Source of the DNA: Epilithonimonas caeni DSM 17710
GTDB taxonomy: Bacteria; Bacteroidota; Bacteroidia; Flavobacteriales; Weeksellaceae
Assembly: GCF_000426465.1 (NCBI RefSeq)
Contig: NZ_AUFK01000014.1
Location: forward strand, 248,001 to 312,000
DNA length: 64,000 nucleotides
Direction of reading: 5' to 3'
The translations under genes were made by a program, and so were the position numbers. This document shows positions 43,101-51,852 of this stretch, piece after piece. The notes below the pieces were generated by a model, which saw only the letters and a program-made list of their open reading frames with translations, was not told the origin of the DNA and did no database searches. Each line of letters starts with the position of its first letter. Positions within the stretch are counted from its first letter, which is position 1.

Positions 43101-43346
43101 AACGAAGTGTCTGGTAAAAATCTAAAATTCTATCCAAACCCTGTTAAAGATGTTTTGAATTTTGACGCATCACAAAAAGTGGAAAGTATAGAAATATATG
43201 GTATGGCAGGACAAAAATTAAATCATATCAAATTATCTGCTAAGAATGGTGTGGTTTCTACCGAAAAACTTCCAACAGGAGTATACATCTTCAAAGCATA
43301 TCTAGAAGATGAAACAACTCAGTCTTTCCGGGTTGTTAAAAAATAA
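40194..43346 (+). CDS. Type IX-secreted protein with Ig-like (Big_2) domains
   Basis: A 1050-residue secreted protein. After a signal peptide (residues 1-21, ending VRAQ) comes a region of about 350 residues with repeated 'KKFDGTSWSQVG' units, which suggests a beta-propeller. Three Big_2-like Ig domains follow (about 376-460, 465-553, 725-805; ITTDKGTLQLNSTILPANAS, then VSPTGLVSAIASNAVVTI), with jelly-roll-like modules between them. The C-terminus has the type IX sorting domain: NLKFYPNPVKDVLNF, then GVYIFKAYLED and RVVKK. It is exported by the Por secretion system and attached at the cell surface or released. The ligand is unknown; adhesion or glycan binding is possible. Confidence 0.85.
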   Translation: MKRQLFIFSCLLFLLMNNVRAQVWESVGSSAGISQGNAGRLTLINDFQDNLYVGYYDVPALKGSVQKFDGTSWSYVGSQGITTTTAGYNSLSVNNQGVPYFLNQAVGAETGHQVRAFQNGTWTSLPNVTNSIINFNSSIISSDNVLFAVNNEGNGTVKKFVNGSWVQVGNTGFAGGVPNFVDIVTTTNGKVYVSFNTSGNVRVYVNDQNASSTDVWQPAGGVTDLAPSPTSEDYSSSLAVDQNNNIYVAYQSNSAGGNKLNVKKFDGTSWSQVGPVNFSPGRTKHSSIAIGANNKVYVAVSNWEDANLLRNYVMGYNSSTDSWSQVGTGYASQGQGIYNSLAVNSTGDLFLAYVDSQLAKLCVKKLNLEEVAPTSLEITTQNNVAPNITTDKGTLQLNSTILPANASQDVIWSVESGSTFATVSPTGLVSAIASNAVVTIKAASALNFAVFDTIDVTITNQNSTVEQTGIELTTLNNEPTEIFGIGNTLQLKATILPAEADQYVNWTIQEGSNVVSVDANGKVTSLANGYAIIRATSTKSSIYDEIRIDVFANGCKQGNEGPSSVGFRISDGGIRGTDDFFIPVGTRFEMSKLRLRILTSSTSPVSKVDIHFLQSKQNGQPGAAITEVYNLTPTSQRFIKDDGFGSSEYEIEINFPSITFNEGTYWLNPVVNVEDGSVVYWNSTIEPGLGSSYFQDMSDGNGWVVVAGGGFAGSYTLVGNCTPMPLTVAPVQGQDANIFIGETVQLQAKLNGTDTSNVNWTLDSGSNYASVNSNGLVTGLASGIAKVRVTEPNTGNYAVANIYVTDPNACGQEVPSNNQEEGWTFSRPAAIDIDVPVGTRFNITSVLPTTVGFGTTFTFKFYKDNNESPGEEILTTGGQIVEDTTGPKWDGIPYYVHKYEVKLNQEVKLEAGKYWMSMDSDAAGWESTTAQFLGNPMMLYDNGAWIEAPTGSDFVYELKGTCVASDLATNEVSGKNLKFYPNPVKDVLNFDASQKVESIEIYGMAGQKLNHIKLSAKNGVVSTEKLPTGVYIFKAYLEDETTQSFRVVKK

Positions 43347-43421
43347 TTTCCTTTAAACTGCCTAATCTTTTAGGCTGTCTGATCAAAGCTTATTAGAACG
43401 TTTTTTAATTATCATAATTCC

Positions 43422-43457
43422 AATACCGCTCAAAAAATTGAGCGGTATTTTTTTTGA
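43422..43457 (+). terminator. Intrinsic terminator after secreted-protein gene
   Basis: A perfect 12-base stem AATACCGCTCAA / TTGAGCGGTATT with an AAAA loop and a run of eight T. A weaker hairpin, GCCTAA / TTAGGC near 43358-43375, lies upstream. Confidence 0.9.
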
Positions 43458-43587
43458 GTCTGATAAGCGCTATTCCACCAGTCATAGTTCAGAGTGAGAG
43501 CGATCCTGATGGCGTTCCAATGTCAGTTTTGATCTGCTCTTTTTTATTTAAATTTTTCTAAATTCGCTTCCCGTTTTAATTTAATCT

Positions 43588-44487
43588 ATGAAGAAAATTT
43601 TATTATCTTTTTTAGCAACTGCTTTACTTTCAGTTTCGAGTTTCGGCCAGCAAAGAATTTCTTTTGAAACTTCCGAAGGTTACAATCTTGGAACTGTTGT
43701 CGGTCAAAAAGAATGGACCGTGAAAACAGATAATGTTCCAAACAATAACTTCAAAGTTGTTTCCGGAAAAGCAACCGATGGCAATAATTCTGTTGAAGTA
43801 ACCAGCACCAATAATTACACTGAAAACTTCACATTTCTCTTCAAAAAAATTCCGGAGTACAACAGACTTTCTGTTTCAGCAGATGTTAAATTGGAGAAAC
43901 TGAACAGTTCAGATTATTATATGTTATCATTATACTATAACAATAATGACAATTACTCTTGGGCCGGCGGATTTAATTTTATGTATAGCGGTAAATTGTA
44001 TGCCGACAGTGATGTCAATTTCTTGGATCTCGGAAGCTGGATTCCTGATAAATGGTACAACTTAAGAATTGAAATAGACCACGTTATAGAAAAAAATGTA
44101 AAATACTATCTTGACAATCAACTCGTCCATACCTCTGCTCTAGGACCAAAAGTTGTAAGAGCGAACGATTTGAATTTTGAATTTGACAATGATGGCAGTG
44201 GTTTTATCGTTGACAATATCATTATTAAAGATATGGACCAACTTTCGGTTTCTGAAATTAATAAGACTCAAATCAATATTTTCCCGAACCCAACCTCTGA
44301 TTTCATTAATATTAAATCTGATGGAACCATCAAGACGATCAAATTATACAATGCTGCTGGTTCATTAGTCAAAACAGAAAGTAATGATCTTTCAAAAATT
44401 AATATTTCAACATTTCCAAAAGGAAATTATCTGATTTCCATAGAAACCGATTCCGGAATCGAGACTAAAAAAATCATCAAAGAATAA
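43588..44487 (+). CDS. Type IX-secreted protein with jelly-roll-like domain
   Basis: A 299-residue secreted protein: signal peptide (residues 1-21, ending SSFGQ), a beta-rich domain (25-215) with the look of a concanavalin/LamG-like carbohydrate-binding fold (RLSVSADVKLEKLNSSDYYML, WYNLRIEIDH, VKYYLDNQLVHTS), and a type IX sorting domain (INIFPNPTSDFINI, TIKLYNAAGSLVKTE, FPKGNYLISIETDSG, KKIIKE). No catalytic motif is seen, so it probably binds and does not cleave. It lies alone between two terminators. Confidence 0.83.
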   Translation: MKKILLSFLATALLSVSSFGQQRISFETSEGYNLGTVVGQKEWTVKTDNVPNNNFKVVSGKATDGNNSVEVTSTNNYTENFTFLFKKIPEYNRLSVSADVKLEKLNSSDYYMLSLYYNNNDNYSWAGGFNFMYSGKLYADSDVNFLDLGSWIPDKWYNLRIEIDHVIEKNVKYYLDNQLVHTSALGPKVVRANDLNFEFDNDGSGFIVDNIIIKDMDQLSVSEINKTQINIFPNPTSDFINIKSDGTIKTIKLYNAAGSLVKTESNDLSKINISTFPKGNYLISIETDSGIETKKIIKE

Positions 44488-44511
44488 GCTGGGATTTCTT
44501 TAAATTTTAAT

Positions 44512-44543
44512 AACGGTTGCTGATGATTTGGCAACCGTTTTAA
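44512..44543 (+). terminator. Intrinsic terminator after jelly-roll protein gene
   Basis: Stem AACGGTTGC / GCAACCGTT with a 10-base loop, then TTTTAATTT. Confidence 0.85.
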
Positions 44544-44566
44544 TTTCCCAAGCCATTTTTTTTCAC

Positions 44567-44574
44567 TACTTTTG
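44567..44574 (+). promoter_or_regulatory. -7 promoter element directly before recJ
   Basis: TACTTTTG fits TAnnTTTG and ends five bases before the recJ ATG (44580). If it is used, the mRNA would begin at or next to the start codon (leaderless). No good upstream TTTG element was found at 17-23 bases. Confidence 0.4.
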
Positions 44575-44579
44575 TAACT

Positions 44580-46292
44580 ATGAGTCAAAAATGGATCTAT
44601 AAACCCGAGCCTGATGAAGAGATTGTTGACGGACTGATTTCTTCTATTGGTTTTGGAACTTTAGAGTCCAAGATCTTGGTTATGCGTGACATCGACAATT
44701 ATCAGAAAGCACGCGAATTTTTCAAACCAAACGGCACAGATATCCACAATCCTTTCCTGATGGCTGATATGCAAAAAGCAGTAGAACGCATTGCTACAGC
44801 CATAGAAAACGGAGAAAAAATATTAGTTTACGGAGATTATGATGTAGACGGAACAACAGCCGTTGCATTGATGCATCTGTATCTGAGCAAGATCGTCGAT
44901 AAAAAATATCTTGATTTTTACATCCCTGACAGAAACGTTGAAGGTTACGGGATTTCAGACGAAGGAATCTATTTTGCCAAAGAGAATGGATTTTCATTGA
45001 TCATTGCATTAGATTGCGGAATCAAATCTATCGATAAAATCGACCTTGCCAATTCTGTGGGTGTTGATTTCATTATTTGTGACCATCATCTACCCGGAGA
45101 CGAACTTCCAAAAGCAATCGCAGTTCTGGACCCTAAAAGAAAGGACTGCAGATATCCTTATAAAGAACTAAGTGGTTGTGGCGTTGGCTTCAAACTTTGC
45201 CAAGGCCTTAATACAATTTATAAAATTCCGGAAAGTGAGTTGTTCGAACTGACCGACCTTTTAGCTATCAGTATTGCTTCTGACATTGTTGCAATGACAG
45301 GAGAAAACCGGGTCCTGGCAAAACAAGGGCTGAAGTTCCTTAGAAAAACGAGAAAATTCGGATTAAGACTTTTGATTCCGGAAGAGAAATTAGCCCATTT
45401 TGAAATTTCGAATATCGTTTTCGATATTGCTCCAAAAATAAATGCCGCCGGAAGAATCTCCCATGCAAAAGCATCTGTGGAGCTCATGATCTCTGACAAT
45501 CTGAAACAAGCACAGCAAATTGTAGATGAGATCATCAATCTGAATGATGAACGCCGGGAAATGGACATCAATATTACACAATCAGCGATGAATCAAGTTG
45601 AGGAATTGCAAAAAACCGAACGTTTTTCCACGATCGTTTATGATCCAAGCTGGAACAAAGGTGTAATCGGGATCGTAGCCTCACGACTGATAGAAAATTA
45701 CTTCAAGCCGACTCTGGTCTTTACAGAAGGAAACAATGGAGAATTGGTAGCTTCTGCGAGATCAGTCTCCGATTTTGACATTCACAAAGCTTTGGAATTC
45801 TGTTCTGATCTTTTTATGAAATTTGGCGGCCATCAGGCGGCGGCAGGACTTTCTATGGAGAAAGAGAAATTTAATGAGTTCAAAGTCCGTTTTGAAGATT
45901 ATGTTAAAAATAACATCCAGGAACATCAGAAAGAACCTACCATTTATGTGGACAGCGTCGTCAATCCCGAGGACCTCAACAGAGAGTTCATTAATTTCCA
46001 TAGAAAGTTAGCACCTTTCGGCCCTCAGAATATGAAACCCATCTTGGTTCTGAAAAATGTAAAAGTCAATGGTTATGTAAGATTGATGGGAAAGGAAAGC
46101 TCCCATCTCAAATTTAATATCTCTCAGCCCAATACAGGAAGAAATATAGAATGTGTCGGCTTCCGATTTGGACAATTTGCAGAAGATTTTAAAACGAAGA
46201 CCTTTGACCTTGCTTTTACGATAGAAGAAAACCATTGGAAAGGCAATGTTTCGCATTTCCTGAATATCCGAGATGTGAAATTCCATGAATAA
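44580..46292 (+). CDS. recJ: Single-stranded-DNA-specific exonuclease RecJ
   Basis: A 570-residue DHH-family 5'-3' exonuclease used in recombination and mismatch or base-excision repair. The metal-binding motifs are VYGDYDVDGTTA (motif I, residues 80-91), ALDCGI, the DHH motif in IICDHHLPG, and FDIAPKINAAGRI; the C-terminal DHHA1 domain has GVIGIVASRLIE and FGGHQAAAGLSM. Length is normal for the family. It lies alone between two terminators. Confidence 0.96.
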   Translation: MSQKWIYKPEPDEEIVDGLISSIGFGTLESKILVMRDIDNYQKAREFFKPNGTDIHNPFLMADMQKAVERIATAIENGEKILVYGDYDVDGTTAVALMHLYLSKIVDKKYLDFYIPDRNVEGYGISDEGIYFAKENGFSLIIALDCGIKSIDKIDLANSVGVDFIICDHHLPGDELPKAIAVLDPKRKDCRYPYKELSGCGVGFKLCQGLNTIYKIPESELFELTDLLAISIASDIVAMTGENRVLAKQGLKFLRKTRKFGLRLLIPEEKLAHFEISNIVFDIAPKINAAGRISHAKASVELMISDNLKQAQQIVDEIINLNDERREMDINITQSAMNQVEELQKTERFSTIVYDPSWNKGVIGIVASRLIENYFKPTLVFTEGNNGELVASARSVSDFDIHKALEFCSDLFMKFGGHQAAAGLSMEKEKFNEFKVRFEDYVKNNIQEHQKEPTIYVDSVVNPEDLNREFINFHRKLAPFGPQNMKPILVLKNVKVNGYVRLMGKESSHLKFNISQPNTGRNIECVGFRFGQFAEDFKTKTFDLAFTIEENHWKGNVSHFLNIRDVKFHE

Positions 46293-46328
46293 AAAAAGTC
46301 CCGATTCAAAATAGAATCGGGACTTTTT
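46293..46328. terminator. Bidirectional intrinsic terminator after recJ
   Basis: A perfect 15-base stem AAAAAGTCCCGATTC / GAATCGGGACTTTTT with a 6-base loop, between the convergent ends of recJ and the leucine-rich-repeat gene. Confidence 0.92.
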
Positions 46329-46346
46329 ATTTAATATGATCTCCTT

Positions 46347-49300
46347 TTATTCTTTGATGATCTTTTGATTGACAATTCCTTGTTTTGTCATTATTTTTAG
46401 GAAATAAATTCCCTCACCATTATTGATCGTAAGTTTCACCTTTCTTGATGGTGCAAAATGTTTCTTTTGCAAAATACGTCCGACCACATCATGAACCTCT
46501 ACAGACAATACATCAGAATCACTATCAATATTCAATTCGCCATGTGTAGGAACCGGATAGACACTTACATTCTGTTTTATCACATCTTGGGTCTGAAGTG
46601 TTATCGTTGGCGGAACTAACTTATTTGCATTCATAAGACCTGTAGAGCATGTAACAATTGCATTCACATCCAGCGATTCTCTTACGGCAGAATTATTGGA
46701 ATAGACCAAAACTTTGATATAATAAGTTCCTGGAGATAATGAATAATTATCGACTTTTGGGCTTCTGCTATTCAGCCAACCTTTGAATCCGTCACTCTGC
46801 CATTGTGTTTTGGTGATCTCTGTTTCCGTTTCGCTACCATCGGCTTCCACTTTTACCAGATAGGTCCAATTTCTTACAAAAGATAAACTTCTGAGATTCA
46901 GCTTGGCATCTGTCGCATTATTTGGAATCGTAAATGTCCTGCTCTTATAGTTATAATATCCTTCGAAGTTGTTAAGGCTGATCCATTGGCTGTTATTTCC
47001 ATTTCCTATATCAGCATAGCTCCAGCCAGGATATGTATGTCTTGTTTTTGGAGTAATTTCCGTACCATTGATATCATAACCTTTCCAATCATCATCATCT
47101 GCATCTATTGCAATGGCATTTCCATTATTATCCCTCCCTGTAGAAAGATCCGCTGTAGTATTTCCTACTTTGAAAGAAATAGTCTTTACAGATAGATTAT
47201 TGTCTGCATCAGAAATGGTCAACTTAGCGGTATAATTCCCAGCAACATTATAAGTCACTATAGGTTTAACGGCAGAAGTGGAAGACACAGACGCTGCATT
47301 CGGGAATTCCCATGCGTATGAAACAATATTTCCCGTACTAAGGCTCGCATCAAAATTCACTTTATAATTGTTTGAAGCAAATTCAGATGCCTCATAATTG
47401 ATTTTGGCATTTAGCAGAGAATGTTCATCCAGAATTGTGGTAACATACTCATTCGTAGTTATAGGGAAATTATAATCGAAATAGATATCCGCACTATTAT
47501 CCACACTGTCCCCTTCTTGGAGGTCTGTTACCGACCTTACTTTTAGCAATACGTTACCATGACCGCCTGCCTTCAGTTTTATTTTTTTGAATTTAAATTC
47601 TACCTCGTTCCCCGTAATTACAGTTGTGACATCTGCAGATGCGTTTTGCAGCTGTAACGTATTGATATCGAATTCTGCAGGATCTATCTTCATTTTCACA
47701 ACGATGTTCTCTGCTTCCGCTGTACCGGTATTTTCAAAATTAACAACATAATGCATGTATTTGCCAACAGCCGTCGTAGGAATGATCTCGCCTTCCATAC
47801 AAGTAATATCGTTCGGATCAAATGAATTGACAACAGTCTGATCGAATTTGAAATTATTGTCTTCCGGGGTCAAATCGCTCGCGTTGGGTGTGATCTGCGC
47901 ATTGAATGAAAGAGTATCACCAGAATTAACAGGGTTCGTTGGATCGGTTGGTGTATTGACCGTGAAAGTCAGTTCCGTAGCCTCATTGGCATAAGGTTTC
48001 AAGTTACTGTAATTGAATTCTAAAGAGCCGTTACTGATTGCTGCATAAGGCATAGAACTACTTTGGAATGTCATCTTGTTTTGATCATAATTTAGGACTA
48101 TCTTACCGGACAAGGTTGTATTTCCCTTGTTTCTCCACACCAGTTTATATGTTGCATCGAATCCCGGTCTTGCTCCTGTAAGCGGTGCAATTACAACTTC
48201 CGCATCGTTTTGATTTCCGTTGGCTGTGACGCAAATATCCTGGGTGAAAATATTATTGTCGGAATCTGCAAAACTAGTTGAAAAATTAGCCGGAGAAATT
48301 GTAAATAAAGCTGGATTCTCTGCAAGAGCCGTCATATTAAAATTACCCGCTTGTGTATAGAATTCATACTTTCCATTCTGTTGAACGAAAGTCTCTCCAG
48401 ACGTTGTTCCGTCATTGATTTTCAATTTCAGAAATTCGAAAGGATTGTCTGAAGTATCGCAGCCGTTGTTATTGCTATCTATTTTTACGGTTCCTGAGAT
48501 TGTATTGTAAGACCCGCCTGGAGTGAAAGAGCAATAGGAGTTGATATTAGTGCTAAACAAATTATACATTTGAAGATTTGCTTTCAACTCATCCACCTCA
48601 GAATCATCAGCACAGATGTATTTTATATCTGTATTTCTAAATGGTGATATGCCATCATTTAAAGAATAATCAAATAACCAAGCTTGGTTATTTCCATTTT
48701 TCATGAAAAGATTTTCCAGTCCAGGATTGTCATTAAATGCAATAATATCGTTCAGATAAAAATTATGATTTAGATCCAAAGATGTTAAATTATTATGCCG
48801 GCAATCTACGGATAATAGCTTCAATTGATTTGTCAAATCTATATTTGACAAATTATTATATGAACAATTTAAATATCCTATGGATGTTTTGGATAAATCA
48901 AGAGTACTAATGTTATTATTATTGCAGAAAAGAGATGTAATTATTGTATTGTCTATATTCAAATTTGTAATATTATTATAGCTACAATCAAGACTACCTT
49001 TTGCATTCATAGAACTAACATTTCCTAATGTTAGATTCAATCCATGAACATCGAGAGAAGTTAATTGGTTATTGCTGCAATTAATATGTTCTAATAATGG
49101 ACAACTTAAAACATCTAAAGATAGTAGCGCATTTTTATTACAATCCAAATCCCTCAATTTTTTGTTAGATGATAGATCAATTGTTGTAATCTGATTATTT
49201 GGCACGTCAACTACCATATTATCACGGATACTCCAGAAATGGTCTTTAGAATAATCGTGATAATTACCAATATATAATTTTTCCAGATTCAGAAGCGATG

Positions 49301-51002
49301 TAACATCTAATGATGATAGTTTATTTCCGGTAACATCGATATATTTAACAGATGGGCAATTTTGAAATTTCAGAGATTCCAAATTACTGTCCACTGCCTT
49401 AACATCTTCTAGCAAAGGACAATCTTTAAAATCATAAAATGTTGTATGTCCAGGATAATTATAAGGATCACCTGTTGCAACAGTCTTTAATTTGGCGCAA
49501 TTTTCCACTTTTACAGATTCAACAGAGAATTCCTTGAAATCAAGATATTCAAGATATTGCAATCCTGTTATATCTATAGAACCAACAGTACCACCACCTG
49601 CATTAATCGAATTCATCGACAAAAAAATACCACTGAATTCTCTTAAATTTGTGAATTGATTAATTCCTTTTGTTGTTTCAAACTTATCAGTATATCCTTG
49701 ACCTTGTAAAAAATTCAGATAACCTACAGCTTCTGCTTCGGATTTTTGTATTTCCCCATCATTATTGGCATCTACAACCAATAAATTACCGTTCACATCT
49801 TTAGTTCTCCAAAAACCATCGATCGAATTTGATTTTAAAAGCATAGCTTTAAGTCCTGCATCTAAATCAAGAACAGGATCACAATTCGAGTCCACAGTAC
49901 AATTGATTATACCATATTGGTTTATCTTATCTTGTACATAATTTATTTCATTTTCATCGCAACAGATATACTTGAGCTTAGGATTGTTTGATAGATCGAT
50001 ATTCGAATAATTCCAATCGATATTTCCATTTTTTGTAAGTATTTGTTCCAAATTCGGGTTGCTATAGAAACTATGTCCATAATAGGCATTGGAAGTAGTT
50101 AGTTCAGTCAAATCAATACTTTTCAAATTAGGATTGTTAAAAATGATACTATAAGCATCTGTCCAATAAGTATTTCGGATTCCCTTTATTTTTAACTTGG
50201 TTGCAGTATTATTGGTACAATAGACGCCTGCAATATTTTCTGCATTAAAATACGATACACTTGTATTACTTATATCTGCTGATTCAATCGATAACTTTGG
50301 ACAGTCAAAGCTTGCAATTGGATTACTTGAAATATCCAGACTTACAATTGAAGAAGTTTCTTTAAATTGAATATTCTGCAAGGCATTATGACTCAAATTA
50401 ATCCCTATAAATGAATTACCACTTCCACAAGAAGCAGCATCACCTGCATTTGAAGAAATACTAGCATTTGCAATAAAATTCTTAATTGAATTATGGCTTA
50501 GATCAAAAGAAATGATATTATCAATATTATCATTAATTATTACATCATCTGCAAAAGCATTATAAGACAGATCTATAGTTAGGCCCAAGACATTCAGACT
50601 GGCCCAATTTATACCATTGTTAGTTATAAAATTATGATTTGCTATGAGTGCAATCCCGCAATGTCCTGGCGAAATATGAAGATTAGAAGGTAATGCGGTT
50701 AGATTATTATAAGAACAATCTAATAATTGCAAATTTTTAAAAGCTCCTATCCCTTCAATGGAAGAAATATTTGAATTACCAATATGTAATTTTTTTACAT
50801 TTTCTGCTTCATCAACTTGCACTTCTCCATCATTATTGGCATCAATCTTAAAATAATTATCATTAAGATCTTTCGCAATCTGATTAGAAGTGTCTGCTTC
50901 CAGTAATTTTGCCTTAAAATTAGCATCTGGAAAGTCAATGTTTTGAGCCTGCATTCCTATAGAAAGGAATGCAAGCCAAAAAAGAAATTTTGTTTTCATC
51001 AT
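46347..51002 (-). CDS. Very large leucine-rich-repeat surface protein, type IX-secreted
   Basis: 1551 residues with a signal peptide (1-19). Two leucine-rich-repeat blocks of short BspA/internalin-like repeats (about 60-370 and 400-820; 'NLQLLDCSYNNLTALP', 'LRDLDCNKNALLSLDV') each follow a calcium-site-like DANNDGE loop (DANNDGEVQVDEAE and DANNDGEIQKSEAE). Next come a CnaB-like segment (about 835-930, SGTVKIDSNNNGCD), a DUF11-like region (about 950-1190), a PKD domain (about 1200-1290) and a beta-rich domain. The C-terminus is a type IX sorting domain (VSVYPVPTHGELNID, IYFLKIMTKQGI, KIIKE). It is probably an adhesin or interaction protein on the surface. It lies 82 bases downstream of a two-component system. 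Confidence 0.87.
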   Translation of the reverse strand: MMKTKFLFWLAFLSIGMQAQNIDFPDANFKAKLLEADTSNQIAKDLNDNYFKIDANNDGEVQVDEAENVKKLHIGNSNISSIEGIGAFKNLQLLDCSYNNLTALPSNLHISPGHCGIALIANHNFITNNGINWASLNVLGLTIDLSYNAFADDVIINDNIDNIISFDLSHNSIKNFIANASISSNAGDAASCGSGNSFIGINLSHNALQNIQFKETSSIVSLDISSNPIASFDCPKLSIESADISNTSVSYFNAENIAGVYCTNNTATKLKIKGIRNTYWTDAYSIIFNNPNLKSIDLTELTTSNAYYGHSFYSNPNLEQILTKNGNIDWNYSNIDLSNNPKLKYICCDENEINYVQDKINQYGIINCTVDSNCDPVLDLDAGLKAMLLKSNSIDGFWRTKDVNGNLLVVDANNDGEIQKSEAEAVGYLNFLQGQGYTDKFETTKGINQFTNLREFSGIFLSMNSINAGGGTVGSIDITGLQYLEYLDFKEFSVESVKVENCAKLKTVATGDPYNYPGHTTFYDFKDCPLLEDVKAVDSNLESLKFQNCPSVKYIDVTGNKLSSLDVTSLLNLEKLYIGNYHDYSKDHFWSIRDNMVVDVPNNQITTIDLSSNKKLRDLDCNKNALLSLDVLSCPLLEHINCSNNQLTSLDVHGLNLTLGNVSSMNAKGSLDCSYNNITNLNIDNTIITSLFCNNNNISTLDLSKTSIGYLNCSYNNLSNIDLTNQLKLLSVDCRHNNLTSLDLNHNFYLNDIIAFNDNPGLENLFMKNGNNQAWLFDYSLNDGISPFRNTDIKYICADDSEVDELKANLQMYNLFSTNINSYCSFTPGGSYNTISGTVKIDSNNNGCDTSDNPFEFLKLKINDGTTSGETFVQQNGKYEFYTQAGNFNMTALAENPALFTISPANFSTSFADSDNNIFTQDICVTANGNQNDAEVVIAPLTGARPGFDATYKLVWRNKGNTTLSGKIVLNYDQNKMTFQSSSMPYAAISNGSLEFNYSNLKPYANEATELTFTVNTPTDPTNPVNSGDTLSFNAQITPNASDLTPEDNNFKFDQTVVNSFDPNDITCMEGEIIPTTAVGKYMHYVVNFENTGTAEAENIVVKMKIDPAEFDINTLQLQNASADVTTVITGNEVEFKFKKIKLKAGGHGNVLLKVRSVTDLQEGDSVDNSADIYFDYNFPITTNEYVTTILDEHSLLNAKINYEASEFASNNYKVNFDASLSTGNIVSYAWEFPNAASVSSTSAVKPIVTYNVAGNYTAKLTISDADNNLSVKTISFKVGNTTADLSTGRDNNGNAIAIDADDDDWKGYDINGTEITPKTRHTYPGWSYADIGNGNNSQWISLNNFEGYYNYKSRTFTIPNNATDAKLNLRSLSFVRNWTYLVKVEADGSETETEITKTQWQSDGFKGWLNSRSPKVDNYSLSPGTYYIKVLVYSNNSAVRESLDVNAIVTCSTGLMNANKLVPPTITLQTQDVIKQNVSVYPVPTHGELNIDSDSDVLSVEVHDVVGRILQKKHFAPSRKVKLTINNGEGIYFLKIMTKQGIVNQKIIKE

Positions 51003-51084
51003 TTGTGTTTATCGTGGGTAAAATTAATCTATAAGGTCATTAAGTCATTACTTCATTTAGAATTCGTTGGCTTTGAATTAGAAT

Positions 51085-51852
51085 TCAAAATCTGCTGATC
51101 AGATCTTGTAGTCTATCCCTTTTTCTTTGAGATACCGGGAGTTGTGAATGATCCGACATGATTACGAATCCGCCATCTTTTTTGATATAGGATCTCATCT
51201 CATTCAGATTGATCAAGTGGGATTGGTGGATGCGCTCAAATCCATGATCTGATAGCAACTCTTCATATTCTTTCAAAGTTTTGGATATCATAATTACCTT
51301 ATTATGATTTTTGATATAGAATTTGGTATAATTATCCACTGACTCGCATCGGATAATATCCTTGATCTCAAAAAGGTGGATTCCGTCCGAAGTTGACAGG
51401 GCTATCTTTTTGAAATTGTCGGTTTTTCTTGTGATATTTTCCAGAAGCAGCTGGATGTTTTTATTCTCATTGTTCAAATGAGTTATATTTTTGATTTTTC
51501 TGATAACCGTCTGCAGATCTTCCGGATCGATCGGTTTCAGAAGGAAGTCCAATGCGCTAAACCTAAAAGCCTTTATCGCAAATTTTTCGTGGGCCGTAAC
51601 AAAGACGATATGGGAAGAGATCTTCCCATATTTGGTATTAAGCTTTTCCAATATATCGAATCCAGAGCCATCATTCATCATGATATCCAGGAAAACAATT
51701 TGAGGATTTGTTTTTTCTATAAGCTGTATTCCTGTCTTTACGCTTTCCGCCTCGCCCAGGATTTCTATCTCGGGAGCATATAAAGACAACATCGCTCTCA
51801 TCCCGTTTCTGAGATTATGGTCATCATCTATTAAAATTGCAGTTATCATCAT
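51085..51852 (-). CDS. LytTR-family response regulator
   Basis: A 255-residue regulator with a receiver domain (Asp9-Asp10-Asp11 acidic cluster, phospho-acceptor Asp56 in IVFLDIMMN, Thr-Ala in VFVTAHEKFA, Lys in DFLLKP) and a LytTR DNA-binding domain (about 150-252; IIRCESVDNYTKFYI, HGFERIHQSHLINLN). Its start overlaps the kinase stop by 4 bases (ATGA). The leucine-rich-repeat gene follows 82 bases downstream in the same direction and is the obvious candidate target or cotranscribed partner. Confidence 0.93.
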   Translation of the reverse strand: MMITAILIDDDHNLRNGMRAMLSLYAPEIEILGEAESVKTGIQLIEKTNPQIVFLDIMMNDGSGFDILEKLNTKYGKISSHIVFVTAHEKFAIKAFRFSALDFLLKPIDPEDLQTVIRKIKNITHLNNENKNIQLLLENITRKTDNFKKIALSTSDGIHLFEIKDIIRCESVDNYTKFYIKNHNKVIMISKTLKEYEELLSDHGFERIHQSHLINLNEMRSYIKKDGGFVIMSDHSQLPVSQRKRDRLQDLISRF

